Positions 18,812 through 27,159 of a stretch of 62,694 nt of DNA are shown one piece after another. The stretch lies in NCBI GenBank assembly GCA_019637225.1, contig JAHBWC010000048.1, positions 1 through 62,694 of the forward strand, in the 5' to 3' direction. A program made the position numbers and the translations under genes. The notes under the pieces were generated by a model. It was given only the letters and a program-made list of their open reading frames with translations. It ran no database searches and was not told where the DNA came from. The number at the start of each line of letters is the position of its first letter. The stretch's first letter is position 1. Origin of the DNA: Labilithrix sp. (GTDB lineage Bacteria > Myxococcota_A > Polyangia > Polyangiales > Polyangiaceae).

Positions 18812-19593
18812 TCGCCGCGGCTCGCGCCGATCACCCAGCCGACGAAGAACGGCCCCATCTTCTCGATGAACTCGCTCGTCTGCCGCGTCTTGCGCATCGC
18901 CTGCACCAGGTGCGAGAGCGGGTGGAGCTCCTTGCCGACCAGGCCGATGACGAACTCGTTGTCGCCGGCGTCGATGCCGTGGCACGCGAGGCGGACGTCG
19001 TGCGCCAGCTCCTGCTGGCCGTAGGCCATGCCGAGCGCGGCGTGCTCGCGGAGGATGTGGCTCTGATCGATCGGCTCGAGCTTGGCGAACGCGCCTCGCC
19101 GGCGGAGCGGGTACCAGACGTGCCAGCGGTACGCCTCGTTCGTCACGTTCTCGATCGGGCGACGGAGGAGCGACCACTCGAGCTCGGGCTCGTGGCCGGT
19201 CGAGTACGTCCGTCCGATCATCCCGAAGTCGTCGCGGAGCTCGACGCTCGACAGGAGCGGCTCCGTGAAGAGCGGGCGAACGTCGCGGACGAACCGCGCC
19301 GGGTCCTCGCTCCACGACAGGAGCGCGAGGCTCCGCGGGTCCATCGCGTCGGCGTACACGACGCCGGGGATCTTGCGGTCGCGCAGCGTCTTCAAGAGCT
19401 CGGCGCCCATCGCGTCGGGCGCGGCGTTCGGGCCGCCGCTGACCGGCGCTCTGCCGGGCGGCGCGCGGAACACGAGGAGCTGCATGAAGAGCCGACGGTT
19501 GGTCGACTGCTTCACGCCGTCCTTCTTGCCGCCGTACTCGTTGACGTCGATCGTCGGGAGGCCCTTGGCCTCGGGGGCGTTCGCCTCGGACAT
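18808..19593 (-). CDS. Chlorite dismutase / HemQ-family protein
   Basis: The ATG at 19593 follows GAGAGGGGC. The 261-residue product has the dimeric ferredoxin-like fold pattern of the chlorite-dismutase superfamily: LFMQLLVFRAPPG at the start, VVYADAMDPRSLALLSWSED in the first half, then the heme-side half with YPLRRRGAF, ILREHAALGMAYG, LACHGIDAGDNEFVIGLVG and the terminal HPLSHLVQAMRKTRQTSEF, MGPFFVGWVIGA. Members of this family decarboxylate coproheme (HemQ), dismute chlorite, or have unknown roles; sequence alone does not decide between them here. Translational coupling to an FmdE-domain lipoprotein is unusual. No heme-synthesis gene is near. Confidence 0.88.
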   Translation of the reverse strand: MSEANAPEAKGLPTIDVNEYGGKKDGVKQSTNRRLFMQLLVFRAPPGRAPVSGGPNAAPDAMGAELLKTLRDRKIPGVVYADAMDPRSLALLSWSEDPARFVRDVRPLFTEPLLSSVELRDDFGMIGRTYSTGHEPELEWSLLRRPIENVTNEAYRWHVWYPLRRRGAFAKLEPIDQSHILREHAALGMAYGQQELAHDVRLACHGIDAGDNEFVIGLVGKELHPLSHLVQAMRKTRQTSEFIEKMGPFFVGWVIGASRGE

Positions 19594-19640
19594 GCCCCTC
19601 TCGTAGCACGCCGGCTCGGCCGTCGCGACGCGCTCGTCGG

Positions 19641-20813
19641 CTACTCGGCGTCGGTCGCGGCGAGCACGGCGACGGTGCGTCCGTCCGGACGGAGCGCGAG
19701 CGCGCCGAGGTCCCACGCGACGTCGTGGAACCACGGCCCCGGCGCACGGAACGTGAGGAACGCCGCCGTCGGGCAGAGCGCGGCGATCGCGTCGACATCC
19801 GCGTCCGCCGGAGCTCCGACGAGCGCCCCGAGCGTGGTCCACGCCGCGAGCCGGCCATAGGCGCCGCCGAGCCCCGACGAGTAGGCGCCGCCGTTCGAGG
19901 CCGCCGAGAAGAGCGGCCCGAACACGCCTTCGGCGCCCGTGCGCGAGACGTCGAGGCGCGCGGTCGCCGTCGTCGACTCGAGCGGGAGCGCGCGGAGCAG
20001 CCAGCTCCCGACCGCCGACGCCGACACGCGCGGATCGAGCGCGAAGACCTTCGCTTCGACCTTGCCGCTCTTGCCCTCCGCCCACGGACGCACAGCCGAC
20101 ACGAGGCGCTCGGTCACCCTCGCGTCGTCCACGCGCGTCGCGCGCACGGCGGCGCCGTCCGCCGGCGGCGGCACGGTCCGCGCGGACATCGGTCCGCTCG
20201 CGAGCGTGTCGATCGCGCGGCCGAGGCCCTTGTCGCCGTAGAGCGGCATGTACGACGGCGCCTCGCGCTCGGCCGCGCGGAGCGCCAGCGGCAGGCCGGC
20301 GAGCGCGTGACCGCTCTTCGCAAGCGCGTCGCCGAAGCGCGTCGCGCGGGCGTCGCCCGCCAGCGACGCGCCGCGGAGCACGACCTCGTGCATCCAGCAC
20401 GCGAAGAGCTCCTGGTGCTCGGCGCGATCGCCCTTCCGCTCGAGCGCGGAGAGGAACGCCTCGGCCTCGTGGCCGTAGCCGAGCCGCGACGCGAACGCCC
20501 GGAGGCGAAGCGCGCGCGGGCGCGGCACCTCGACCGATCGCTCGCGAGCCCGGAGCGAGAGCTCGAGGAGCGCGTCGATCGCGAGGTCCCCCTCGGCGAG
20601 CGCGAGCTGATCCTCGACGTGATCGGCGACCGCTTCGAACCGGCCGCGCTTCTTCGCGTCCGCCGGATCGGCGCCGGACTCGAGCGCGCCGGCGAGCCCG
20701 ACGAGATCCTCGACGCGCCCGGCCTTGGCCCAGCTCTCGACGGCTTCGCACGCGCGCGCGACGCCAGCCTCGTCCTCGAGCAGCCCGACGGTCTCGTCGA
20801 TCGCGCTTGTCAT
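19641..20813 (-). CDS. DUF6183-like protein, helical, function unknown
   Basis: The 390-residue protein begins at the ATG at 20813; a TTG at 20834, directly after the stop of the acyl-CoA dehydrogenase gene, is an alternative. The first 200 residues are helical and Ala-rich (AFASRLGYGHEAEAFLSALE, ELFACWMHEVVLRGASLAGD). The C-terminal half ends with GRLAAWTTLGALVGAP, AAFLTFRAPGPWFHDVAWDL and LRPDGRTVAVLAATDAE, which I remember as the hallmark of the DUF6183 family. No signal peptide or membrane span is present. The family has no known activity. It lies between the acyl-CoA dehydrogenase and HemQ-like genes on the same strand and may be in an operon with either. Confidence 0.72.
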   Translation of the reverse strand: MTSAIDETVGLLEDEAGVARACEAVESWAKAGRVEDLVGLAGALESGADPADAKKRGRFEAVADHVEDQLALAEGDLAIDALLELSLRARERSVEVPRPRALRLRAFASRLGYGHEAEAFLSALERKGDRAEHQELFACWMHEVVLRGASLAGDARATRFGDALAKSGHALAGLPLALRAAEREAPSYMPLYGDKGLGRAIDTLASGPMSARTVPPPADGAAVRATRVDDARVTERLVSAVRPWAEGKSGKVEAKVFALDPRVSASAVGSWLLRALPLESTTATARLDVSRTGAEGVFGPLFSAASNGGAYSSGLGGAYGRLAAWTTLGALVGAPADADVDAIAALCPTAAFLTFRAPGPWFHDVAWDLGALALRPDGRTVAVLAATDAE

Positions 20814-20834
20814 GGCTCGCGTGACCTTGCCCAA

Positions 20835-22031
20835 TCAAACGAGCGTCGTCAACGCACCCCGCAGGAAGTCGCGTGCGACGACGACGTCGTGGACCTCGTC
20901 CGGCCCGTCGGCGATCCGCGCCGAGCGCGCGAAGCGGTACCAGAGCGAAAACGGCAGGTCCTCGCTGTAGCCGAGCGCGCCGTGCATCTGGATCGCGTCG
21001 TCGAGGAGCGTGCACAGGAGTCGCGCGACATGGTTCTTCGCCATCGAGGAATACGGCCGCGCCTCCTTGGCGAGGCCCTTCTCGAGCATCGACGCGCAGT
21101 GGATGGTCATCAGGTTGCCGGCGTGGAGGCCGACCACGGCGTCGGCGATCTTCTTCTGGATCATCTGGTGGTGCGCGAGCGTCTTGCCGAAGCTCTCGCG
21201 CGTGAGGACGTACTCGCGGCACATGTGGAGCGCGCGGTCGGCCCAGCCGAGCCAGCGCATGCAGTGCGTCAGCCTCGCCGGCACGAGCCGCGCCTGCGCG
21301 AGCCGGAAGCCGTCGCCGACGCCGCCGAGGACCGCGTCGTCGCCGACCCTGACGCCGTGGAAGCGGAGCTCGGCCTCGCGGTGCTGGAGGATCGGCGGGC
21401 TCATCACCGGGACGTCGCGCACGTGCTCGACGCCCTCGGCCTTCCTGTCGACGACGAACATCGTGGCGCCCGTGCGCGGATCGTCCGACGTCCGCGCCAT
21501 CACGATCAGGAACGACGCGTCGCCGCCGCCCGTCGTGTACCACTTGTGTCCGTCGATCGCCCAGCCGCCGTCGACCTTCGTCGCGCGCGTCTTCAGGTTC
21601 GACGGATCGGCGCCCGCGCCGGGAGCGGGCTCGGTCATCGCGAAGCCGCTCGTGATCTCGCCGCGGGCGAGCGGCGCGAGCCAGCGCTCGCGCACCGCCG
21701 GCGACGCGGCCTTGAGCAACAGATCCATGTTGCCCTGATCGGGCGCGTCGCAGTTGAAGCACGCGGCGCCGACGGGCGAGCGCCCCATCTCGCGGAAGAG
21801 CGCGCACATCCCCATGATGCCGAGGCCGAGGCCGCCGTGCTCCTCGGGGAGGTGCGGGACGAAGAGGCCGGCCGCTCGGGTCCGCGCGCGGAGCGCGTTC
21901 AGCGTGTCCCGCTTCTTGTCGCGATCCTCCTCGAGGATCGCGCGCTCGGCGGGGATGACGGCGTCGTCGACGAACGTGCGCACGCGCGCGCGCAGCTCGG
22001 CCAGGTGAGGAGGTAGCTCGAAGGAGATCAC
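20835..22031 (-). CDS. Acyl-CoA dehydrogenase family protein
   Basis: From the GTG at 22031 the protein has 398 residues, the usual length of the family. N-terminal helices (LPPHLAELRARVRTFVDDAV) lead to the FAD-binding middle domain (FAMTEPAPGAGADPSNLKTR, DGHKWYTTGGGDASFLIVMA, TMFVVDRKAEGV) and the C-terminal four-helix bundle (RLTHCMRWLGWADRALHMCR, ESFGKTLAHHQMIQKKIADA, IQMHGALGYSEDLPFSLWYR, FARSARIADGPDEVHDVVVA). It oxidises an acyl-CoA to the enoyl-CoA with FAD, passing electrons to an electron-transfer flavoprotein. With the APH-type phosphotransferase close by, it resembles the two halves of animal ACAD10/11, which act on 4-hydroxy fatty acids; that link is inference. Confidence 0.93.
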   Translation of the reverse strand: MISFELPPHLAELRARVRTFVDDAVIPAERAILEEDRDKKRDTLNALRARTRAAGLFVPHLPEEHGGLGLGIMGMCALFREMGRSPVGAACFNCDAPDQGNMDLLLKAASPAVRERWLAPLARGEITSGFAMTEPAPGAGADPSNLKTRATKVDGGWAIDGHKWYTTGGGDASFLIVMARTSDDPRTGATMFVVDRKAEGVEHVRDVPVMSPPILQHREAELRFHGVRVGDDAVLGGVGDGFRLAQARLVPARLTHCMRWLGWADRALHMCREYVLTRESFGKTLAHHQMIQKKIADAVVGLHAGNLMTIHCASMLEKGLAKEARPYSSMAKNHVARLLCTLLDDAIQMHGALGYSEDLPFSLWYRFARSARIADGPDEVHDVVVARDFLRGALTTLV

Positions 22032-22305
22032 CGCGCGAGCATATCGCAGGCACTCGTCGCGTCCCGCTCGGTTCGGCTCTGGTCGTGCGCTCGGAGGGCG
22101 CGCCCGGGCGCGATCCGCGACCGGTGCTCGGCGTGATGGCCGCGCTGCCGGTCGGCGCGGCCTCTCGACGGAACGCACCGAAAGCCCATCCGTAGGGCGT
22201 GTCCGCGATCTCCTGGCACCGAACCCGCGCGTCATCTGAACGGGCGACCTCCGATCGCGATGATCGGCGCGGCGCGAAGCCGTGAGCTGGGGTAGGACAC
22301 ACCTC

Positions 22306-22908
22306 GTGTACGGCCAAGGTCACGGTCACGGGTACCCCTACGCTGCGCCGCCGCCACCGCCGCCTCGCTCGGGCCCGGCGACGCTGACGATCGTGCTCAT
22401 CGCGCTCGGAGCGCTGACCGTCCTCGGCGGCGGTGCATGCGTCGTCGTCGGAGGCCTCGTCTATCTCGGCGCGACGGCCGAAGCCGATGGCCCCGTCGCC
22501 GATCCGGCTCTCCCCCGCGGCGAGGCGACGTCGACTCCAGGCACACCGCCGGGGCCGAGCACGCCGCCGACCGCCGAGCCCGCGCCGCTGACGGGTCTGG
22601 TCGAGGCGGACGACGACGACGACCGCAGCGACGACGACCGCGCGCTCGCCGGCGACGCGCCGAAAGACGGAGCCTCGAGCGGGTCGGCCTCCGCGCCGAA
22701 GACGGCAGGCGCGGGCTGGCTCTGCAACGCGACCGGCTCGGTGCGCGTCTGCGGCTTCGCGAACGTGTGCTCGAATCAGATGGTCTCCGGGCTCGGCAGC
22801 GGCGCCGATCGATTCACCGCCTCGCAATCGGCCAAGCTCGCCTGCGAGGGCATGGCCCGCGCGAAGGGCGGCTCGACCGTGTGCTCGGTGACGTGCAGAC
22901 CTCGCTGA
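22306..22908 (+). CDS. Membrane-anchored protein with Cys-rich C-terminal domain
   Basis: The GTG at 22306 has GGTAGGA eight bases upstream; a GTG at 22282 is an alternative. The 200-residue product has a Pro/Gly/Tyr-rich N-terminus (YGQGHGHGYPYAAPPPPPP), one transmembrane segment (TLTIVLIALGALTVLGGGAC) and a Pro/Thr/Asp-rich linker. A C-terminal domain of about 60 residues has four Cys (WLCNATGSVRVCGFANVC, KLACEGMARAKGGSTVCSVT). The pattern fits a single-pass protein with an outside domain. It is not recognised as a named family. It is divergent from the acyl-CoA dehydrogenase gene. Confidence 0.72.
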   Translation: MYGQGHGHGYPYAAPPPPPPRSGPATLTIVLIALGALTVLGGGACVVVGGLVYLGATAEADGPVADPALPRGEATSTPGTPPGPSTPPTAEPAPLTGLVEADDDDDRSDDDRALAGDAPKDGASSGSASAPKTAGAGWLCNATGSVRVCGFANVCSNQMVSGLGSGADRFTASQSAKLACEGMARAKGGSTVCSVTCRPR

Positions 22909-23000
22909 GCGCAGCGCGCGCCACGCCCGCGCCGTGACGTGCACCCCTCGCAGACCGCAGAGCGCGCGCCGCGCCCCGTGCGGACCGCGCGGTGACGTGG
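22888..23000. repeat. Degenerate direct repeats starting GTGACGTG
   Basis: GTGACGTGCAGACCTCGC begins at 22888 and GTGACGTGCACCCCTCGC at 22934. Both are followed by related GC-rich sequence containing GCGCGCGCC. A third start, GTGACGTGG, is at 22992. The spacing is 46 and then 58 bp. The first copy overlaps the end of the gene at 22306-22908. Confidence 0.55.
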
Positions 23001-23074
23001 GATCCTTGCTCGCCCGGGTGGTAGCGTCGCCCGACGCCCGAGCCGTCCCGCGTCCTCCACCGGAGCCATCCCGC

Positions 23075-24166
23075 ATGCCCCTCACGCCGCCCTCGAACAC
23101 CCGTGCCCCGCGCGACGCCCACCGGATCGACGAGGCGCGCCTCGCACGGTGGCTCGGCGAGCACGTCCCGGGCTGCGCCGGCGGCGCGGTCACGATCCTG
23201 CAGTTCAAGGGCGGCCAGTCGAACCCGACGTACTGGGTCGGCGTCGAAGGCGGCGAAGGTGGCGCCGATGGCGTCGCGCTCGTCCTCCGGAAGAAGCCCC
23301 CGGGGAAGCTCTTGCCGTCGGCGCACGCCGTCGAGCGCGAGTACCGCGTGATGCGCGCGCTCCGCGGCAGCGACGTCCCCGTCCCCGACGTGCTCGCGCT
23401 CTGCGAGGACGACACGGTCGTCGGCACGCCGTTCTTCGTCATGCGCTGGATGCCCGGGCGCATCTTCTGGGACCCGACGGTCCCCGAGCTCGCGTCGAAC
23501 GAGGCGCGCCGCGCGTTCTACGAGGAGTACGTCCGCGTCCTCGCCGCGCTCCACAAGGTCGACTACGCCGCCGTCGGCCTCGCCGACTACGGCAAGGTCG
23601 GCGGCTTCGTTCAGCGGCAGGTCGAGCGCTGGTCGAAGCAGTACACGGCGTCGCGCACCAGCGAGATCCCGTCGATGGAAGCGCTGATGCGCTGGCTCGG
23701 CGACAACGTCCCGGCGAGCGACGAGACAACGCTCGTCCACGGCGACTACCGCATCGACAACCTGATGTTCGACGCCTCCGGCGCGCGCGCGCCGAAGGCG
23801 ATCGCCGTGCTCGACTGGGAGCTCTCGACGCTCGGCCATCCGCTGAGCGATCTCGCGTACGCGTGCATGGGCTACCACCTGAACCTGCCCGGGCGCGGCG
23901 GCCTCGCCGGCGTCGACGTCGCGGCGCTCGGGATCCCGACCGAGGACGAGCTCGTCGCCGAGTACATGAAGCTCACCGGGCGCGAGCGCATCGACGGCTG
24001 GCCGTTCTTCATGGCGTTCGGCATCTTCCGCCTCGCGGCGATCGCCCAGGGCGTCTACGCGCGCGGCCTCCAGGGCAACGCCAGCTCCGACGACGCCCAG
24101 AGCTACGGCGCCGCGGTCACGATGCTCTCCGAGCTCGCGTGCTCGATCGCAAAGGTGACGTGGTGA
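23075..24166 (+). CDS. APH-family phosphotransferase (acyl-CoA dehydrogenase-associated type)
   Basis: The 363-residue protein has the aminoglycoside-phosphotransferase kinase fold. Near the N-terminus ILQFKGGQSNPTYWV is the nucleotide loop, and LVLRKKPPG contains the ATP-anchoring Lys. The catalytic loop TTLVHGDYRIDNLMF carries the active Asp, and AVLDWELSTLGHPLSDLAYA the metal-binding Asp. This subgroup, which includes the kinase half of animal ACAD10/11, phosphorylates hydroxyacyl-CoAs rather than antibiotics. It is divergently placed relative to the acyl-CoA dehydrogenase gene with one small gene between. The ATG at 23075 follows GGAG. The aminotransferase gene starts 88 bp downstream on the same strand. 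Confidence 0.9.
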   Translation: MPLTPPSNTRAPRDAHRIDEARLARWLGEHVPGCAGGAVTILQFKGGQSNPTYWVGVEGGEGGADGVALVLRKKPPGKLLPSAHAVEREYRVMRALRGSDVPVPDVLALCEDDTVVGTPFFVMRWMPGRIFWDPTVPELASNEARRAFYEEYVRVLAALHKVDYAAVGLADYGKVGGFVQRQVERWSKQYTASRTSEIPSMEALMRWLGDNVPASDETTLVHGDYRIDNLMFDASGARAPKAIAVLDWELSTLGHPLSDLAYACMGYHLNLPGRGGLAGVDVAALGIPTEDELVAEYMKLTGRERIDGWPFFMAFGIFRLAAIAQGVYARGLQGNASSDDAQSYGAAVTMLSELACSIAKVTW

Positions 24167-24254
24167 GCCGCAGCGGCGCCTGAGCCGGGCGCGCCGCCGC
24201 CGCCCTTCGGCGATGTGGCTCCGGCGATCTCGGCGCGTGCTAACGTGGCTCGCA

Positions 24255-25517
24255 ATGCAGGAGCCGAACGCCGACCTCCACGCGTTTCGTCCGGTGCCGA
24301 AGACCGGCGTCATCTACGTCACGAGCGAGGCCACGAAGCTCGGGTTTTCGCCGAGCGATCCCGAGTGGTGCAACCTCGGGCAAGGTCAGCCGGAGACCGG
24401 CGAGCTCCCCGGCGCGCCCGAGCGCGTCCACTCGGTCGCGATCTCGCCGGACGATCAGGAGTACGCGCCGGTCGCCGGCCTCTGGGAGCTCCGCGAGGCG
24501 GTGGCGAGCCTCTACAACCGCCTCTACCGCAAGGGCATGCCCTCGCAGTACACGGCCGAGAACGTCTGCATCTCCGGCGGCGGACGCACGGCGCTCACGC
24601 GCGCCGCGGCGAGCCTCGGCAGCATCAACCTCGGGCACTTCATCCCGGACTACACGGCGTACGAAGAGCTCCTCGACATCTTCAAGGCGTTCACGAGCAT
24701 CCCGATCCTCCTCGACGGCGAGCGCGGCTACAGCTTCACCGCCGACGATCTCCGGCGCGAGGTCCTCGGCCGCGGCCTCTCGGCGATCCTCCTGTCGAAC
24801 CCGTGCAACCCCACCGGCAAGCTCGTCGCGGGCGAGGAGCTCGATCGCTGGGTCGGCGTCGCGCGCGAGCTCGACTGCACGCTGTTGCTCGACGAGTTCT
24901 ACTCGCACTACGTCTACCGCGGCCGCCCCGGCTCGCTGCCGGTCGAGAGCGCCGCGCGCTACGTCAAGGACGTCGACAAGGATCCGGTCGTCGTCTTCGA
25001 CGGCTTCACGAAGAACTGGCGCTACCCCGGCTGGCGCATCACCTGGGCGCTCGCGCCGAAGTCCGTCGTCGAGCGCTTCGCGAGCGCGGGCTCGTTCCTC
25101 GACGGCGGAGGCTCGAAGCCGCTGCAGCGCGCGGCGATCCCGCTCTTCGACGACGCGTACGTGACGAAGGAGACGCTCGCGATCCACGACACGTTCCGCG
25201 ACAAGCGAGACCGGATGCTCTCGCGCCTCGAGCGCATGGGCGTCCGCTTCGACCGCGTCCCCGACGGCACCTTCTACGCGTGGGGAAACGTCGCGAGCCT
25301 GCCCGAGCCGCTCAACGACGGGATGGGGCTCTTCCGCGCCGCGCTCGCGAAGAAGGTCATCACGGTGCCGGGCGAGTTCTTCGACGTGAACCCCGGCAAG
25401 CGCCGCCATGGCCGCGCCTCGCGCTTCCGCGACTACGTCCGCTTCTCGTTCGGCCCGTCGCAGGACTCGCTCGAGCGCGCGATGACGCGCCTCGAGGATC
25501 TCGTCGCGGGGCGCTGA
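24255..25517 (+). CDS. Pyridoxal-phosphate-dependent aminotransferase, class I/II
   Basis: The 420-residue protein (start at the ATG at 24255) has the fold-type I signature order: substrate segment CNLGQGQPETG, EYAPVAGLWELREAVASLYN, the ISGGGRTAL cofactor loop, SNPCNPTGKL, LDEFYSHYVY with the PLP-contacting Asp and Tyr, and FDGFTKNWRYPGWRITW with the PLP Lys. The C-terminal VRFSFGPS provides the carboxylate-binding Arg. It transfers an amino group between an amino acid and a 2-oxo acid. The substrate cannot be told. The gene is 88 bp downstream of the APH-family kinase gene. Confidence 0.93.
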   Translation: MQEPNADLHAFRPVPKTGVIYVTSEATKLGFSPSDPEWCNLGQGQPETGELPGAPERVHSVAISPDDQEYAPVAGLWELREAVASLYNRLYRKGMPSQYTAENVCISGGGRTALTRAAASLGSINLGHFIPDYTAYEELLDIFKAFTSIPILLDGERGYSFTADDLRREVLGRGLSAILLSNPCNPTGKLVAGEELDRWVGVARELDCTLLLDEFYSHYVYRGRPGSLPVESAARYVKDVDKDPVVVFDGFTKNWRYPGWRITWALAPKSVVERFASAGSFLDGGGSKPLQRAAIPLFDDAYVTKETLAIHDTFRDKRDRMLSRLERMGVRFDRVPDGTFYAWGNVASLPEPLNDGMGLFRAALAKKVITVPGEFFDVNPGKRRHGRASRFRDYVRFSFGPSQDSLERAMTRLEDLVAGR

Positions 25518-25636
25518 GCTCGCTCGGAGCCGCGCGCGCTCTCGCGCATCGCGAGAGGCTCGCGGTTCTGCACGTCCCGCGTGGCGCGCGCGATCGCGGC
25601 ATGGCGAATGCACCGCTCGAGAGGCGGAGGCTCGTC

Positions 25637-26215
25637 ATGCTCGCTGCCCGTCTGCTCGTGTCCGCCACCCTGCTCGCGATCGGTCTCGCGGGCGCCGGAT
25701 GTGTCTACGAAGAGCACCCCGGCGTCGCCGAGCCGAGCGAAAAGCCGAGCTTCGCCGTCGGCTCGAGCGGCGGCGCGAGCGCGGGCGCGGCCAACGCCGG
25801 GGCGCGACGCAGGCGGGGCCGGACGGCGCGGGCGCGGCGCAGGCGGGGCGGATCCCGGAGGCCGGCGCGGCGCAGGCAGGGCGCCCGGAGCGACGTCGGC
25901 GGAGGCTCGGGCGTAGGGACCGGGCTCGGGACCGGCGGCAGGATCCCAGCGCCGCCGGCACGGCTGAGCGGTCGGCGGGGCGACAACGTCCCGTTCACGC
26001 CCGCGGGCGGTCTGTCCGGGAGCGGCGGCACCACCATCGGTACGGGGCACGGCACGAGCGGCACGCCCGGCGGCGCAGGCCTCGGCGCCTCCGGCAACGG
26101 CGGAGCGAGCGCCGGCACGGGCGGGCCCTCCGGCACACCCGCGATCGGTGCCCCCGCGACGCCGGGCCCGACCGGAGGCGCGCCCTCGAGCACGATCGTC
26201 GTCGACGACCTCTGA
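25637..26215 (+). CDS. Gly-rich lipoprotein; internal Arg-rich stretch suggests two small frameshifts
   Basis: The ATG at 25637 has GGAGG six bases upstream; an ATG at 25601 is in frame. The product of 192 residues has a lipobox (GLAGAGC), then a Gly/Ala/Ser/Thr/Pro-rich chain ending TIVVDDL. Between about 25800 and 25885 the frame encodes an abrupt Arg-rich run (ARRRRGRTARARRRRGG). In the +1-shifted frame the same DNA gives GATQAG, GAAQAG and GAAQAG repeats that match the flanking composition much better. This suggests two compensating indels, by mutation or by sequencing error in a GC-rich repeat. No function is recognised. The gene is convergent with the ATP-grasp gene, 11 bp apart. Confidence 0.68.
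   Translation: MLAARLLVSATLLAIGLAGAGCVYEEHPGVAEPSEKPSFAVGSSGGASAGAANAGARRRRGRTARARRRRGGSRRPARRRQGARSDVGGGSGVGTGLGTGGRIPAPPARLSGRRGDNVPFTPAGGLSGSGGTTIGTGHGTSGTPGGAGLGASGNGGASAGTGGPSGTPAIGAPATPGPTGGAPSSTIVVDDL
25801..25885. repeat. Three tandem repeats (30 and 33 bp period) in the Gly-rich lipoprotein gene
   Basis: The core GGCGCGGCGCAGGCGGGG, with small variations, begins at 25801, 25831 and 25864. Both periods are multiples of three, as expected for a coding repeat. Confidence 0.75.
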
Positions 26216-26226
26216 CGCCGGCGACG

Positions 26227-27159
26227 TCAGCGCGCAGGACGCCGCGGAGCCCGCTCGTCCGACGCCCCACCACGCGCGCGAAGGTCGAAGCCGACGGCGA
26301 AGCCCATCGAGTAGCGCGCGTTGATCTCGCTCCGCGGCTGGAGGCGAACGGCTCCGTCGCGATCGCGGTAGAGGAACGCGTCGACGCCGAACGGCCCCCA
26401 GTAGCCGGCCGCGAAGAGCGCGCGCGCGACGCGGTCGGCCTCGCTCGCGAGCGCGTCGCGGACGGCGACGTCCACGTCCTCGGCCGGAGACGTGCCGAGC
26501 CACTGCCCGTGCGCGTCGCACTCCTGCGCAACGAGCCGGCCGAGCCGCCACGCCCCGTCTTCGGCGATCATCCCGTGCACGCCGAGCTCGCGGACGATCG
26601 CGACGTCGGGCTCGATCATGACGCCGCCCTCGGCCGCGATCGACGCGCGGAGGAACGCGCGATCGGCCTCGCTCGCCCGGCCGGGCGCGATCGGACGCTG
26701 CCCGCGCCCCGCCATCCCGAACGCGCGCTTCACGCGCCACTGCTCGGCGACGCTCGGCCGCTCGTCGAGCGCGCGGAGCGCCTCCGCCACGTCGCGCGCG
26801 AAGGTCGCCCCCGGCAACGTCGGCCCGAGCGACGCACAGAACGCGCGCCCGTTCACCTCGCGCAAGACCTCGACGCCGGGGTGCGGCGCCGGCAGCGCGC
26901 CCGCGCGTACGAGCAGCGCGACCGCGCGCGGCGTCGGACAGAACGCGCGACCGACGAGGCCCGCGGCGCTCGCCGGCGGCGCCGCGTCGTCCACGAGCAC
27001 GTCGTCGGGTCCGAGCAGCGACTCCGCCAGTCGCGCGACGTGCGGAGCCATCGCGGCGCGCACGGCCAAAGGCGGCGCGTACCGCCGGCTCGCGAGCTCG
27101 AGGTCCGCGTCGAGGTTCAGGACCCAGGCTGTTCGCGCGCGATCGCTTCGGGCTGCCAT
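26227..27159 (-). CDS. ATP-grasp domain protein, partner of the DUF455 ferritin-like protein
   Basis: The ATG at 27159 lies inside the end of the upstream DUF455 gene (43-bp overlap), so the two are translated together. The 310-residue protein shows ATP-grasp motifs: Lys144 in WRVKRAFGMAGRGQRP (ATP phosphate contact), Glu183 in GGVMIEPDV (adenine hinge), and the metal-binding SEINAR at 277-282 in RLQPRSEINARYSMGF. The N-terminal 110 residues are a separate alpha/beta segment (TAWVLNLDADLELASRRYAP). ATP-grasp enzymes join a carboxylate, via an acylphosphate, to an amine or thiol; the substrates here are unknown. The tight pairing with a likely di-iron protein suggests a two-step modification of a small molecule or peptide. 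Confidence 0.83.
   Translation of the reverse strand: MAARSDRARTAWVLNLDADLELASRRYAPPLAVRAAMAPHVARLAESLLGPDDVLVDDAAPPASAAGLVGRAFCPTPRAVALLVRAGALPAPHPGVEVLREVNGRAFCASLGPTLPGATFARDVAEALRALDERPSVAEQWRVKRAFGMAGRGQRPIAPGRASEADRAFLRASIAAEGGVMIEPDVAIVRELGVHGMIAEDGAWRLGRLVAQECDAHGQWLGTSPAEDVDVAVRDALASEADRVARALFAAGYWGPFGVDAFLYRDRDGAVRLQPRSEINARYSMGFAVGFDLRARGGASDERAPRRPAR

Noticed and set aside
22214..22229. TGGCAC followed by GC at the sigma-54 spacing, upstream of the gene at 22306
   Set aside because: The GG and GC are correctly spaced, but the -12 part (CCGC in place of TTGC) is poor, and such matches are expected by chance in GC-rich DNA of this length.
18808..23463. A very long open frame on the minus strand (over 1500 codons)
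   Set aside because: Only its last part, the HemQ-like protein, has real family motifs. The rest is Arg-rich and antisense or out of frame to clear genes; high GC leaves such frames open.
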